Assembly (NCBI GenBank): GCA_023436305.1
Contig: JAEZJQ010000102.1
Coordinates: 1 to 41,544, forward strand
DNA from: Bacillota bacterium
Lineage (GTDB): Bacteria > Bacillota > UBA4882 > UBA8346
Direction of reading: 5' to 3'
DNA: 41,544 nucleotides
Positions 16,378 through 25,472 of this stretch are shown here, one piece after another. Each line of letters opens with the position of its first letter. Position 1 is the stretch's first letter. The notes beneath the pieces are model-generated. The model was not told where the DNA came from, ran no database searches, and saw only the letters and a program-made list of their open reading frames with translations. Position numbers and translations under genes: made by a program.

Positions 16378-17410
16378 CGGTAACACTCCTTTGATCTTTT
16401 TTACGGACGCTTAATCCGGTGGTTAAACTTAAGCCATATTCGGCAAGAAACAGGATGAGGGCAATGAGTAACGGGATCTGAAAGCGGTCCAGATGCTGTT
16501 TCTGCCATTTACTGCGAATTTCTGTTTTGGTAAATTTGGAAAATTGGGTGGTGTATAATATGTCCAAACCAAGTGAAGGACCACCGGCTTTTACGTAAGC
16601 GCCGTTTCCGGCTTCGGCAATTTGTTGCAGCACAGCTTCATTCAAACTGGATTTCACCACATTGCCTTGTTTATCTTTTAGATAGGAGCCGTTACCGTTT
16701 TCATCCTGGACGACCACCAATTCTCCCTCCGGACTGCCGATTCCCACCGTATAAACGGTGATCCCTTCCCGGGCGGCGTCTTTGGCGGCGGATACCGGAT
16801 CGCCTTCATGGTTTTCGCCATCGGTGATGATTACCAAAATCTTACTTCCGGAGCCGGAAGCTTCAAAAGCCTTCCGGGTGGTGGCAATGGCCGGGCCGAT
16901 GGCGGTGCCGCCCCGGGGAATGGTATATACATTTAACGCGTCAAGCGCTTCGCTGAAAGCGTTATAATCTACCGTTAACGGACATTGTAAGAAGCTGGAG
17001 CCGGAGAAGGCCACCAGCCCTACTTTGTTCCCGGAAATCCGGGTCAGAAAATCCTTCAGCGCCAGTTTGGAACGTTCCAGGCGATTGGGTTTGACATCAT
17101 TGGCCAGCATGCTTTTAGAAGTGTCAAGAGCAATGATGATTTCCAGGCCTTTGGTTTTAACTTCCTGCCAGCGGTAACCCCAACCCGGCCCGGTTAATGC
17201 CAGGATCAAAAAGAAGCAAGCGATGATCCGCAAGATTTTTTGTCGGGACCGTAATTTCCAGCCAGTGAGATCCGCCACTTTGGATAACAGTTGTTCCTCG
17301 GCAAAGAGGGACAGATCTCGCTTGGCGCGGCGCTGGGCCATGATATAAAAGATGATTAACAATATTGGAATCAAAAATAACAAGCTATACCAGGGATTAA
17401 TCAAGATCAT
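16361..17410 (-). CDS. batB: BatB-like von Willebrand factor A membrane protein
   Basis: This 349-aa protein has an AGGAG site and an ATG that overlaps the BatA stop by 4 bases. Transmembrane helices are at about 5-25, 58-76 and near 318-336. The VWA domain between them carries the MIDAS motif DTSKS (Asp96, Ser98, Ser100), GLVAFSGSSF and ITDGENHEGD, so metal binding appears intact. BatA/BatB pairs are membrane-anchored VWA proteins operating with a MoxR AAA+ ATPase, possibly in envelope protein assembly or stress tolerance. Confidence 0.92.
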   Translation of the reverse strand: MILINPWYSLLFLIPILLIIFYIMAQRRAKRDLSLFAEEQLLSKVADLTGWKLRSRQKILRIIACFFLILALTGPGWGYRWQEVKTKGLEIIIALDTSKSMLANDVKPNRLERSKLALKDFLTRISGNKVGLVAFSGSSFLQCPLTVDYNAFSEALDALNVYTIPRGGTAIGPAIATTRKAFEASGSGSKILVIITDGENHEGDPVSAAKDAAREGITVYTVGIGSPEGELVVVQDENGNGSYLKDKQGNVVKSSLNEAVLQQIAEAGNGAYVKAGGPSLGLDILYTTQFSKFTKTEIRSKWQKQHLDRFQIPLLIALILFLAEYGLSLTTGLSVRKKDQRSVTGEKRS

Positions 17411-18405
17411 GGCAGTCTCCTGAGTATGGTATTGGCAAGAACGGTTTCAACCAATAAAAGGATCAGAGCGGCAATGAGAAAGTACGGATATAAATCGATA
17501 TATTCTTGATAACGGGGCATCTCCATCATGGTTTTGGCCAGTTTATCAATGCGGGTGAAGATCAGATCGAGAGATTTAGCGTCGGTGGCCCGGAAATAAC
17601 GTCCCTTGGTTATCCCGGCAATCTTTTGCAACAAAGCTTCATCCAAATCGATTTTCATTAATTGATAACGTTTATTTCCGTATTGATCCGTCACCGGATA
17701 AGGCACATTGCCTTTGGAACCGGCGCCAATGGTATAAACAATAACCCCCATGTCCCTGGCGGCTTCGGCGGCGGCTTCCGGGGTGATTTGACCGGCATTG
17801 TTCATGCCGTCGGTTAACAGAATAATGACTTTGCTTTTGGCTTTTGAATCCCGTAAGCGGTTGACGGAAGTGGCCAAACCTGATCCAATGGCGGTGCCGT
17901 CTTCAATCATGCCTGGCTTGACCTCTTTTAAACGGCTGGTGCTCCAGCCGTGATCCCAGGTTATGGGAGCCAGGATATAGGGTTTGCCTGCGAAGACCAC
18001 GATTCCGATCCGGTCATTGGGGCGCCGTTGAATAAAATCACCGGCCACCTTTTTTACAACCTCCATCCGGTTGTTGAGGGAACCACCACCCCGAAAATCC
18101 TCCGCCAGCATACTGGTAGAAGCGTCGATGGCCAAAACGATGTCGATTCCTTCCCGGCGGACTTGCGATTGCTTCAGACCGAGTTGGGGCCGGGCCAGGC
18201 CCAGGATGAGAATCATTAAGGCAATGGCGACAATCCATGGCAAAGCCACCTGCCCCCGTACTTTCCAGGTGGCCGCCGCCCGGTTACAAGCCGATGTATC
18301 GGAGTACAATATGGCTCCGGGCTGAACGCGCCGCTTTAAAAAATATAGCAATACAGGGGGGAGAATCAATAGTATTAAAAAAAGCGGATCATGAAAAACA
18401 ATCAT
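17407..18405 (-). CDS. batA: BatA-like von Willebrand factor A membrane protein
   Basis: This 332-aa protein has AGGGAG 8 bases before the ATG. It follows the same plan as BatB: a helix at about 5-23 and another at 54-72, then a VWA domain with MIDAS DASTS (Asp94, Ser96, Ser98), GIVVFAGKPY and LLTDGMNNAG. A terminal helix at about 305-325 follows. The 4-base ATGA overlap with BatB shows tight coupling. BatA and BatB are clearly paralogous, as in other Bat operons. Confidence 0.92.
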   Translation of the reverse strand: MIVFHDPLFLILLILPPVLLYFLKRRVQPGAILYSDTSACNRAAATWKVRGQVALPWIVAIALMILILGLARPQLGLKQSQVRREGIDIVLAIDASTSMLAEDFRGGGSLNNRMEVVKKVAGDFIQRRPNDRIGIVVFAGKPYILAPITWDHGWSTSRLKEVKPGMIEDGTAIGSGLATSVNRLRDSKAKSKVIILLTDGMNNAGQITPEAAAEAARDMGVIVYTIGAGSKGNVPYPVTDQYGNKRYQLMKIDLDEALLQKIAGITKGRYFRATDAKSLDLIFTRIDKLAKTMMEMPRYQEYIDLYPYFLIAALILLLVETVLANTILRRLP

Positions 18406-18437
18406 GCTCTCGGCTCCCTATCATCGTTTTGTGGTGA

Positions 18438-19520
18438 TTATTCCGTAGTTTCCGTCATCCGGGTCGCCGGTATCTCTCCGGTGGTTACCGGTTCACTTGC
18501 GGTTTCAGCCACCGGTAATTCTTTGGTGGTTTCGATAAATTGGCGGATGATCTCAAGGGAATGGTCCGCTTCCTCAATCATCGGCAAATGCTTGGCGAAC
18601 TTAACCAGATCGGAGAATTTCATGAATTCTTTTAAGATCTGTTCATACTCCAGTTTCAAACAACGGCTGGAGCTGACATGGATTAAAAATTCCTCGGTGG
18701 TCATCTCCAAAGCCCGGATCTGAAAGCGGTTCTCCAAATATTCCCGGGCGCATTCGTTTAATTCGCTGTAAAACGTCTTAAAATCTCCATTGGCTAAATA
18801 ATCGGTGGCACGAATGGCGTCCAGGCGTCGTAAAGCAATGACGTGAGCCGGTTCGGGCGGGATGACGCCGTTAATGGTTGCTGTTTCCTTTGCAAAACGC
18901 TTATGCAAAAGATGATATAGAAACCAGCCCAATGCCACTAAGGCAATCCCGGCCAGGGACCACCATAGAATATCGTAACGGGGCGGCATCCCCACCGGAC
19001 CTTTCAAATCTTTCACATCCAACTTTAACAGCTCGGTGACATTTTTATCTTTCGGCAACAAGGTATCAATCTTCAAGCTCCGGGCTGCCAGCTTGACGGT
19101 TCCCGATTGGCCGGCGGGATCTTTATAGGGAAGGTTAATGGCCGGAAAAGTAAATTTCCCGGATTGCCAGGAGACCATCAGCAAACTTATTTTTTGAACT
19201 TGTCCGCCTTGAAGTTTGGTGGTCGTTAAAGGTGATCTTTCTTTGATTTCCAGGGGCTTGAAGTTGTCCTCCGTCAAATCGAAAGGCGGATAGGTAACCC
19301 CGTTTCGGGACTCCACACTCATCGTTACCGGAATCGGATCGCCGATATAGTAAGGCCCGGGGGCGTCGAAAGTGATTTTCCCCCGAATCATCTCCCCGGA
19401 CTTCAGGGTGAGCGGTTTGGGAATCCAAAAATAAACCCCGACAAGGACCAATCCAACCACTAATAAGGCGGCAATGACAATTAATAAAGGAATCAGCCAT
19501 TTTCGTTCTTTTTTTCCCAT
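18438..19520 (-). CDS. DUF4381-like membrane protein of the MoxR operon
   Basis: About 360 residues. I use ATG 19520 because GGAG stands 9 bases upstream, while the ATG at 19538 has no site. A transmembrane helix occupies about residues 9-30. An extracytoplasmic beta-rich region resembling BatD (GPYYIGDPIPVTMSVES, LMVSWQSGKFTFPAINLPY) follows. A second helix lies at about 187-208, then a helical tail with PPEPAHVIALRRLDAIRATD and ARE-YLENRF blocks typical of DUF4381-like proteins found between DUF58 and VWA genes. It likely forms part of the membrane complex. It carries a Thr/Glu-rich C-terminal end. Confidence 0.8.
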   Translation of the reverse strand: MGKKERKWLIPLLIVIAALLVVGLVLVGVYFWIPKPLTLKSGEMIRGKITFDAPGPYYIGDPIPVTMSVESRNGVTYPPFDLTEDNFKPLEIKERSPLTTTKLQGGQVQKISLLMVSWQSGKFTFPAINLPYKDPAGQSGTVKLAARSLKIDTLLPKDKNVTELLKLDVKDLKGPVGMPPRYDILWWSLAGIALVALGWFLYHLLHKRFAKETATINGVIPPEPAHVIALRRLDAIRATDYLANGDFKTFYSELNECAREYLENRFQIRALEMTTEEFLIHVSSSRCLKLEYEQILKEFMKFSDLVKFAKHLPMIEEADHSLEIIRQFIETTKELPVAETASEPVTTGEIPATRMTETTE

Positions 19521-19607
19521 AATATTCGACTCCGTCATGCATATTTGGCATAGGGCGTATTAACATATGGCATATTGCGTAACATAAAACATAAATCCAT
19601 AAGCGAA

Positions 19608-20618
19608 TTAATGGATCCGGCGTTGGCGTTTTAGAAAAAGCTTTTGTAAGGGTTCCAAATAAGATTCACCGGTAGATACTTCAACCACATCCACTTTGTT
19701 CCGTTTGAAAATCTGAAGGGTTTGTTGGGAGCGTTCTGTGGCGCTACGTTTGATGGTTTCCCGGACTATGGGGGATGAAGTATCGATCACCACCCGGGAG
19801 TTGGTCTCGGCATCCTGCAGTTCCATTAATCCCACGGCGGGAAGTTCATATTCCCGGGGATCATTGATGTCGATAGCAATCAGATCGTGATGTTTGGTAA
19901 TACTTTTCAGCGCTTTTTCAAAACCGTCATCCAGGAAATCAGAGATCAAAAAAACAATACTACGGTGCTTGATAACTTTATTTACAAAGTTCAAGGCTTC
20001 CTGAATATTGGTTTTTACTCCGGACGGCTGGTAGCCTAAAATCTCCCGGACTACACGCAAGACGTGGAGGCGTCCTTTCTGGGGTTGCAGGTAGAGTTCG
20101 CAAGTATCGCTGAAAATTAACAAGCCCACCTTGTCATTGTTTTTAATGGCCAAAAAGGCGAGCAAAGCGGAGATTTCAGCTGCCAGATCGCTCTTTAAAA
20201 CGTTCACGGTCCCAAAACGTTGAGAGGCGCTTAAATCGACCATGAGCATCATCGTTAATTCCCGTTCCTCCACAAACCGTTTTATGAAGGGGGCTCCGGC
20301 CCGGGCGGTAACATTCCAGTCGATGGACCGGATATCATCCCCCGGGAAATACTGGCGCACTTCATTGAATTCAATACCCATCCCTTTAAAAGCGCTCACA
20401 TAGTGACCGGATATAACGTCATTGCTTAGCCGGGATACTTTTAACTGGATCCGTTTAACTTTTCGCAATATCTCCTTAGGGAGCACCGTATCCACCTCTT
20501 CTCCCCGGACTTTAGGCCGGGGCGGGTTAAAATCATTGTAAGCCCGTTGAAACGGGCTCGAAATAGTTCGATATAGTTTTGAAGCAATGAACGAATTAAG
20601 GAACTTCCACCTCGTCAA
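19608..20618 (-). CDS. DUF58 domain protein (Bat operon copy)
   Basis: About 336 residues from a TTG at 20618 that overlaps the MoxR gene by 23 bases. The start is uncertain because no good site precedes it, and the family usually begins near LPKEILRKVKRIQL (about residue 46). The DUF58 signature is clear: SGHYVSAFKGMGIEFNEVRQ, YFPGDDIRSIDWNVTAR, PFIKRFVEERELTMMLMVDLSAS and LISDFLDDGFEKAL. The second half has a VWA-like fold with a degenerate MIDAS (DLSAS). DUF58 proteins are regular partners of MoxR ATPases. It lacks the N-terminal transmembrane helices seen in the second copy at 29377. Confidence 0.9.
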   Translation of the reverse strand: MTRWKFLNSFIASKLYRTISSPFQRAYNDFNPPRPKVRGEEVDTVLPKEILRKVKRIQLKVSRLSNDVISGHYVSAFKGMGIEFNEVRQYFPGDDIRSIDWNVTARAGAPFIKRFVEERELTMMLMVDLSASQRFGTVNVLKSDLAAEISALLAFLAIKNNDKVGLLIFSDTCELYLQPQKGRLHVLRVVREILGYQPSGVKTNIQEALNFVNKVIKHRSIVFLISDFLDDGFEKALKSITKHHDLIAIDINDPREYELPAVGLMELQDAETNSRVVIDTSSPIVRETIKRSATERSQQTLQIFKRNKVDVVEVSTGESYLEPLQKLFLKRQRRIH

Positions 20619-21585
20619 AGACCCGCTTAATGATGTCGTCTACCGTGACTTCGCTGGCTTCGGCTTCGTAGGTGATGATAATCCGGTGGCGCATAATATC
20701 GGGCCCGATCATTTTAATATCGTTGGGGACTACGTAACCGCGACCCTGGATGAACGCGTAGGCTTTAGCGGCTACAGCCAAACTGATGGTGGCGCGGGGA
20801 GAGGCTCCGAATTCGATATAATCGGCGATATCCAGATTGTATTTGGCCGGTTCCCGGGTGGCTACCACCAGATCGACGATATAATTCTTGATTTTGGCAT
20901 CCATATAGATCTGATCCACCACTTGCCGGACTCGCAAAATTTCCTCGGGAGTGATCACCGGGGTGATGTCCATCGTCCGGGAGGTTTGGGCCATCCGTTC
21001 CATGATCAGCAGTTCTTCTTCCTTACTGGGATAAGTGACTTTGAGTTTTAACATGAAGCGGTCCAATTGAGCCTCGGGCAATGGATAAGTGCCTTGCTGT
21101 TCAAGGGGATTCTGGGTGGCCAGCACCATAAACGGTTGCGGTAATGGGTAAGTATTATCGCCAATAGTGACTTGCCTTTCCTCCATGGCTTCCAGCAAGG
21201 CGCTTTGCACTTTGGCGGGCGCCCGGTTGATTTCATCGGCCAGGATGATTTGGGCGAAAACCGGGCCTTTTTTGGTGGAAAAACTGCCGGATTGGGGGTT
21301 ATAGATCAGGGTACCCACCAAATCCGCCGGGAGTAAATCCGGGGTAAATTGGATCCGTTGAAAGTCGGCTTTGATGGAAGCGGCCAGACTTTTTACCGCC
21401 ATGGTCTTGGCCAGTCCGGGAACCCCTTCCAGGAGCACATGGCCATTGGCCAGAAGAGCGATGAGCAAGCCGTCCAGCAATTTTTCCTGTCCGACAATAA
21501 CCCGGCTAATCTGAGATTTCATCTTGTTTACAAATTCACTCTGGGCTTTAATGGCTTCATTAATTGCCGAAAGACCTTCCGCCAT
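20596..21585 (-). CDS. MoxR family AAA+ ATPase (Bat operon copy)
   Basis: This 329-aa protein has GGAGG 10 bases before the ATG. Walker A is GVPGLAKT (54-61) and Walker B is ILADEINR (Asp117, Glu118). Sensor 1 is in VLATQNPLEQQGTYPLPEAQ, followed by DRFMLKL and the MoxR-typical SPRATISL. It is first in the minus-strand operon and probably powers remodelling or activation of the VWA/DUF58 membrane proteins. The sequence differs clearly from the MoxR at 28415, so the two are not a recent duplication. Confidence 0.93.
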   Translation of the reverse strand: MAEGLSAINEAIKAQSEFVNKMKSQISRVIVGQEKLLDGLLIALLANGHVLLEGVPGLAKTMAVKSLAASIKADFQRIQFTPDLLPADLVGTLIYNPQSGSFSTKKGPVFAQIILADEINRAPAKVQSALLEAMEERQVTIGDNTYPLPQPFMVLATQNPLEQQGTYPLPEAQLDRFMLKLKVTYPSKEEELLIMERMAQTSRTMDITPVITPEEILRVRQVVDQIYMDAKIKNYIVDLVVATREPAKYNLDIADYIEFGASPRATISLAVAAKAYAFIQGRGYVVPNDIKMIGPDIMRHRIIITYEAEASEVTVDDIIKRVFDEVEVP

Positions 21586-21853
21586 GATACGATAACCTCC
21601 TGAATGTATGATATTATAATAGGAATGATAACAGATTTCGCGCGCGTTGCGGATAATATTATGTTACATGGTGAAACGAATTTTCCAAAACGATCCATAT
21701 CGTTTCAAGAAAAACTAAACTTTTCCTGAAATGAATTAACGATCATATTAAAAATTTAGTTCCAATTTTATCATAGATCGATACATTTTCAAGATTCCAG
21801 ATTAAAGATTCCAATTTTAAAATGCGGACTAAGTTTTTTTATTTGCAATTTGC

Positions 21854-22396
21854 TTAATATCGGTTATAACTTACAACCTGGTCAAACTCTTTCCGAATTT
21901 TCGGACGGATTTCATCGGATTGGGGATATCCCAGGGTGATGATGAGATCCACGCGCTTTGTGGCCGGGATGTTTAAGAGGCGTTTAATCCCTTTTTCATT
22001 GAACCAGCCTAACATGCAGGTGCCCAAACCTTCTTCCACGGCCTGAAAACAGAATTGGATGGCGGCGATACCGATATCAATGAGATAAAAAGGTCTTTTT
22101 TTGACAATTCCACCGATTTTTGACGATAAATTGGGCTTTTCGGAAACAATCAGAACCAATACCGGGGCTTGTAAGGTAAAGTGATTGAAGGAGACCACTT
22201 TGCCGAAGGTCTTTTGGGCGATGTTGTTTTTGAGTTCGGGATCATCGACTACAATAAACTTCCAGGGCTGTGAATTGCAAGCCGAAGGGGCTAGCCGTGC
22301 CGCTTCAAGGCACCGTTCGATTTTAGCTCGTTCCACCGGGCGATCCGCATATTGACGTACACTTTGCCGCTGGTTGACCAGATCCGTAAATTTCAT
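21854..22396 (-). CDS. Nitroreductase family protein
   Basis: This protein of about 180 residues starts at the second of two adjacent ATGs, 7 bases after GGAGGT. The motifs are RQSVRQYADRPV, ARLAPSACNSQPWKF (FMN phosphate binding), IDIGIAAIQFCFQAVEEGLGTCMLGWF and TLGYP near the end. The family reduces nitro compounds, quinones or enones using FMN and NAD(P)H. It stands alone between the two MoxR operons, transcribed with neither by spacing. The substrate is unknown. Confidence 0.9.
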   Translation of the reverse strand: MKFTDLVNQRQSVRQYADRPVERAKIERCLEAARLAPSACNSQPWKFIVVDDPELKNNIAQKTFGKVVSFNHFTLQAPVLVLIVSEKPNLSSKIGGIVKKRPFYLIDIGIAAIQFCFQAVEEGLGTCMLGWFNEKGIKRLLNIPATKRVDLIITLGYPQSDEIRPKIRKEFDQVVSYNRY

Positions 22397-22650
22397 CATC
22401 CTTACCTCCAATTTGGAAAACTAAAATATTGTGATTCGTTTTCGCCAAATAAGGTTTCATTCCTGCTAAAAGACATTGTATTATGAAACAAGCCACCGAA
22501 TGACGTGGAAAAATTACAAAAATTTTTCAAATGGTAAAGGAATATTCGTTCAGGAAGCCAATTAATATTTCAAGATAATTATATAAACCAATATAGCCGA
22601 ATATTAAGATACAAATAATAAAAATGTAACGATACGAAGTTCATCATTCC

Positions 22651-22762
22651 AACCCGCAACTCAGAACACAGAAGTCAGAATTCAGAACTCAGAATTCAAA
22701 ACCCGCAACTCAGAACTCGCAACTCGTGACCCGTGACTCGCAACTCGTAACAACTCGCAACT
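22651..22762. repeat. Degenerate short tandem repeats in the gap before the aminopeptidase
   Basis: The 392-bp gap 22397-22788 contains about 110 bp of imperfect 7-10 bp units of the type GCAACTC, CAGAACTC and CAGAATTC. The first part of the gap is AT-rich with no gene. The block ends just before the aminopeptidase ribosome binding site. Such sequence is probably slippage-generated low-complexity DNA. Confidence 0.75.
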
Positions 22763-22788
22763 ATTTTTCATAAAGGGGGATCTCCGAA

Positions 22789-23892
22789 ATGGCCGACGAA
22801 CGTTTGAAGAAACTGGCGGAAGTTTTGGTGCATTATTCAACCGGTGTGAAACCTGGCGATTTCGTATTAATCCAGGCGGAAGAAGTGGCGTTGGAATGGA
22901 TTGAGACGGTAGCGGAGGCCGTCATCAAAGCCGGGGCCCATGTGGAGGTTTTGGTGGACTTGCCGCAAATTAAGGAGAAACTGCTCAAACTTGGCAATGA
23001 CGAGCAATTGTTCCATGAGAAAATCATTCAAAAATCGGTTCTGAAAAAAGCCGATGTCTGGCTGACCGCCTGGGGAACTAGGAATACCAAGGCCAATTCC
23101 AATATTGAACCCCGGAAGCTTCAACTGGCCACGAAGGGCAACAGCAGTTGGCGCAAAATTTATTCGGAGCGGATGGGTGATGGTTCCTTGCGTTGGTGCG
23201 GCACCCAGTTCCCGACCCACGCCGACGCCCAGGAAGCCGAGATGAGCCTGGCCGAATATCAGGATTTTGTCTATCACGCCGGTTTGTTGGATACGGAAAA
23301 CCCGGTGGCCGAATGGGAAAAGATTCAAAAACTACAGCAGAAATGGGTGGAGTACTTAAACACGAAAAAAGAAATCCATCTGGTGAGTGAATATACCGAC
23401 CTTACGGTGAATGTGGCCGGACGGAACTGGATCAACTGTTGCGGGAAGAAGAATTTTCCGGATGGCGAGATCTTTACCTCGCCGGTGGAAAATAGCATCA
23501 ATGGTTTCGTCACCTTCAGTTTTCCCGGTATTTATATGGGCAAGGCCATTGAAGGGATTTATATGGAGATCAAGGATGGCAAAGTGATTACCGCCTCGGC
23601 CAAAAAAGGGGAGGAGCTCTTGAAAACGCTGCTCCAAACCGACCACGGCGCCCGTTATTTCGGAGAATTCGCCATCGGAACCAACTACCAGATTCAAACG
23701 TTCACCCGCAATATGTTGTTTGATGAAAAGATCGGCGGCACCGTGCATATGGCCTTGGGCGATTCCATGCCGGAAGCCGGGGGCAAGAACCGTTCCATGA
23801 TTCACTGGGACATGCTGTGCGATATGCGCGGGAATGGCCGGATTTACGCCGATGGAGAACTGTTTTATGAAAAGGGAAAATTCTTAATTTAA
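22789..23892 (+). CDS. Aminopeptidase, M29 family
   Basis: This 367-aa protein has an AAAGGGGG site. It matches the thermophilic aminopeptidase (M29, AmpS/PepS) family: KPGDFVLIQAEEVALEWIE, FPDGEIFTSPVEN, TDHGARYFGEFAIGTN, DEKIGGTVHMALGDS and SMIHWDMLCDMR. The last four supply the Glu, His and Asp ligands of the di-metal site. Usual length is about 370-410 residues. It removes N-terminal residues from peptides in the cytoplasm. The following gene overlaps closely and might be co-transcribed, though the function is not obviously linked to it. Confidence 0.92.
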   Translation: MADERLKKLAEVLVHYSTGVKPGDFVLIQAEEVALEWIETVAEAVIKAGAHVEVLVDLPQIKEKLLKLGNDEQLFHEKIIQKSVLKKADVWLTAWGTRNTKANSNIEPRKLQLATKGNSSWRKIYSERMGDGSLRWCGTQFPTHADAQEAEMSLAEYQDFVYHAGLLDTENPVAEWEKIQKLQQKWVEYLNTKKEIHLVSEYTDLTVNVAGRNWINCCGKKNFPDGEIFTSPVENSINGFVTFSFPGIYMGKAIEGIYMEIKDGKVITASAKKGEELLKTLLQTDHGARYFGEFAIGTNYQIQTFTRNMLFDEKIGGTVHMALGDSMPEAGGKNRSMIHWDMLCDMRGNGRIYADGELFYEKGKFLI

Positions 23893-23906
23893 TGGGGGAT
23901 GATTTC

Positions 23907-24689
23907 ATGAATTATGAATTACGGCAATATTCCTTCGGGGAAACCATCGGGAAAGGTTTTAACCTGTATTTTAACAATTTTATAGCCTTCGTGCTTGTTT
24001 CACTACTGTGCCAAGTACCTACCATATTATTCTACAAGTTTATCAATTCCACAAGTCCGCCCACGGATCTATCCGGGCTTGGAAGTTACTTGGCGCAACT
24101 GATGGTAGCCGTGGTATTTAATATTGTGGTGCAAGGATTTTTATCGGCGTATATCATTCATTTGGTCTCGAAGAAATTCCTGGAAAGTAATCCGACCGGA
24201 CGGGACAATAATATTACCTCGATATTCCCTTATATATTTCCCGTGATTGGCCTTTCCATCGTGGTTGGATTCGCGGTTCTCTTCAGCTGCCTGGCGTTAA
24301 TCGTACCGGGAATTATCGTTGCGCTTGGCTTCAGCGTTGCCACCGAAGTAATGGTTATTGAGAAACGAAAGATTCGGGAATCCATGGACCGGAGTTGGAA
24401 CTTAACCAAAGGAAAAAAGGGATCCGTATTCTTAATCATTCTGGTGGCGATGATCATTACCTTAAGTATTGACCAATCCGTTTTGGCCTTACTCCGGTTA
24501 ATCCACTTGGATACCGAATTATTGACTTATCTGCAGTATGCAATCTCGGCGATTACGGCTCCGGTTCAATCCTGTATCATGGTAGTGGTCTATTTCAATT
24601 TGCGGATCGAAAAGGAAGGTTTTAATATTGAACATTTGGCCCAACAATTTACCCTGGCCGGGGAGCCTGAAACCCCGGTGGAAGCGTAA
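23907..24689 (+). CDS. Polytopic membrane protein (DUF975/glycerophosphodiesterase membrane-domain-like)
   Basis: About 260 residues. I chose ATG 23907 (GGGGG 8 bases upstream). An in-frame ATG at 23892 overlaps the aminopeptidase stop but lacks a site. Six hydrophobic segments are visible, with a YSFGETIGKGFNLYFNNF start typical of these proteins, a LSCLALIVPGIIVALG loop and EVMVIEKRKIRESMDRSWNL (a conserved amphipathic motif before the last helices). The function is unknown. It lies 18 bp ahead of the RDD gene and probably opens the second MoxR operon. Confidence 0.8.
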   Translation: MNYELRQYSFGETIGKGFNLYFNNFIAFVLVSLLCQVPTILFYKFINSTSPPTDLSGLGSYLAQLMVAVVFNIVVQGFLSAYIIHLVSKKFLESNPTGRDNNITSIFPYIFPVIGLSIVVGFAVLFSCLALIVPGIIVALGFSVATEVMVIEKRKIRESMDRSWNLTKGKKGSVFLIILVAMIITLSIDQSVLALLRLIHLDTELLTYLQYAISAITAPVQSCIMVVVYFNLRIEKEGFNIEHLAQQFTLAGEPETPVEA

Positions 24690-24707
24690 TATGCCGCCAT
24701 TTGGCCG

Positions 24708-25472
24708 ATGAAGAAAAAAAAAGATATCATTATCGAAACCCCGGAAAAAATTAGATTTTCTTATCATATTGCGGAAATTGGGACCCGGATCGCCGCCTAT
24801 ATCATCGACGAAATCATCCAGGTGTTAATTGTGGCGCTCATTATCCTGGTTTTAGTGATCGGCGGCTATTCCATGCGGACGCATATCGAAAAGAATATAA
24901 CCAATTTGGCGGCCGCCTTTTTTATGATCATGATCTTTTTGATTCGCTGGTTTTACTTTGTCCTGTTTGAAATCATTATGGAAGGGCAATCTCCGGGCAA
25001 AAAGCTGATGCGGATCAGGGTCATCCGCAATAATGGCGATTCGTTGGATATGGAGACCATTGTCCTGCGGAATTTTTTACGGGTTGTTGATGGCTTTCCG
25101 ATCATTCCTCTCACCGGCGGATTTATCGCCTTAATCGACTCCAAAAGCCGGCGACTGGGCGATATGATCGCCAATACCATAGTGGTGAATGAGATCCAAT
25201 ACAACCTTGCCGTTCCCGATTTTGAGGTTCATTTCTCGCGGGCGCCCCGCCCGGAAGAAACGGAGTACGTTACCGTGAAACAACGGTTAAGCGAGAATGA
25301 ACTGTATATTATCCGGCGGTTTTTAAACGAGCGCTATAAGTTGCCGGAAACGAAACAGATCCGGATCGCCGCCGATTTGGCGGAACAAGTTCGAAAGAGG
25401 CTCGGGATTGAAGAGATAATTACGGATCCATTGGTATTCTTAGAGAGGATATATAAGCGGCATGGAGTATAA
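24708..25472 (+). CDS. RDD family membrane protein
   Basis: 254 residues starting at ATG with a poor ribosome binding site. The RDD signature is present as GTRIAAYIIDEIIQ (helix 1), with EGQSPGKKLMRIRVI and RRLGDMIANTIVV as the conserved cytoplasmic loops. Three to four transmembrane helices are in the first 150 residues. A soluble C-terminal tail of about 80 residues follows (QRLSENELYIIRRFLNERY). RDD genes commonly sit next to SpoIIM, DUF4129, MoxR and DUF58 genes, exactly as here. It overlaps the next gene by 11 bases. Confidence 0.9.
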   Translation: MKKKKDIIIETPEKIRFSYHIAEIGTRIAAYIIDEIIQVLIVALIILVLVIGGYSMRTHIEKNITNLAAAFFMIMIFLIRWFYFVLFEIIMEGQSPGKKLMRIRVIRNNGDSLDMETIVLRNFLRVVDGFPIIPLTGGFIALIDSKSRRLGDMIANTIVVNEIQYNLAVPDFEVHFSRAPRPEETEYVTVKQRLSENELYIIRRFLNERYKLPETKQIRIAADLAEQVRKRLGIEEIITDPLVFLERIYKRHGV

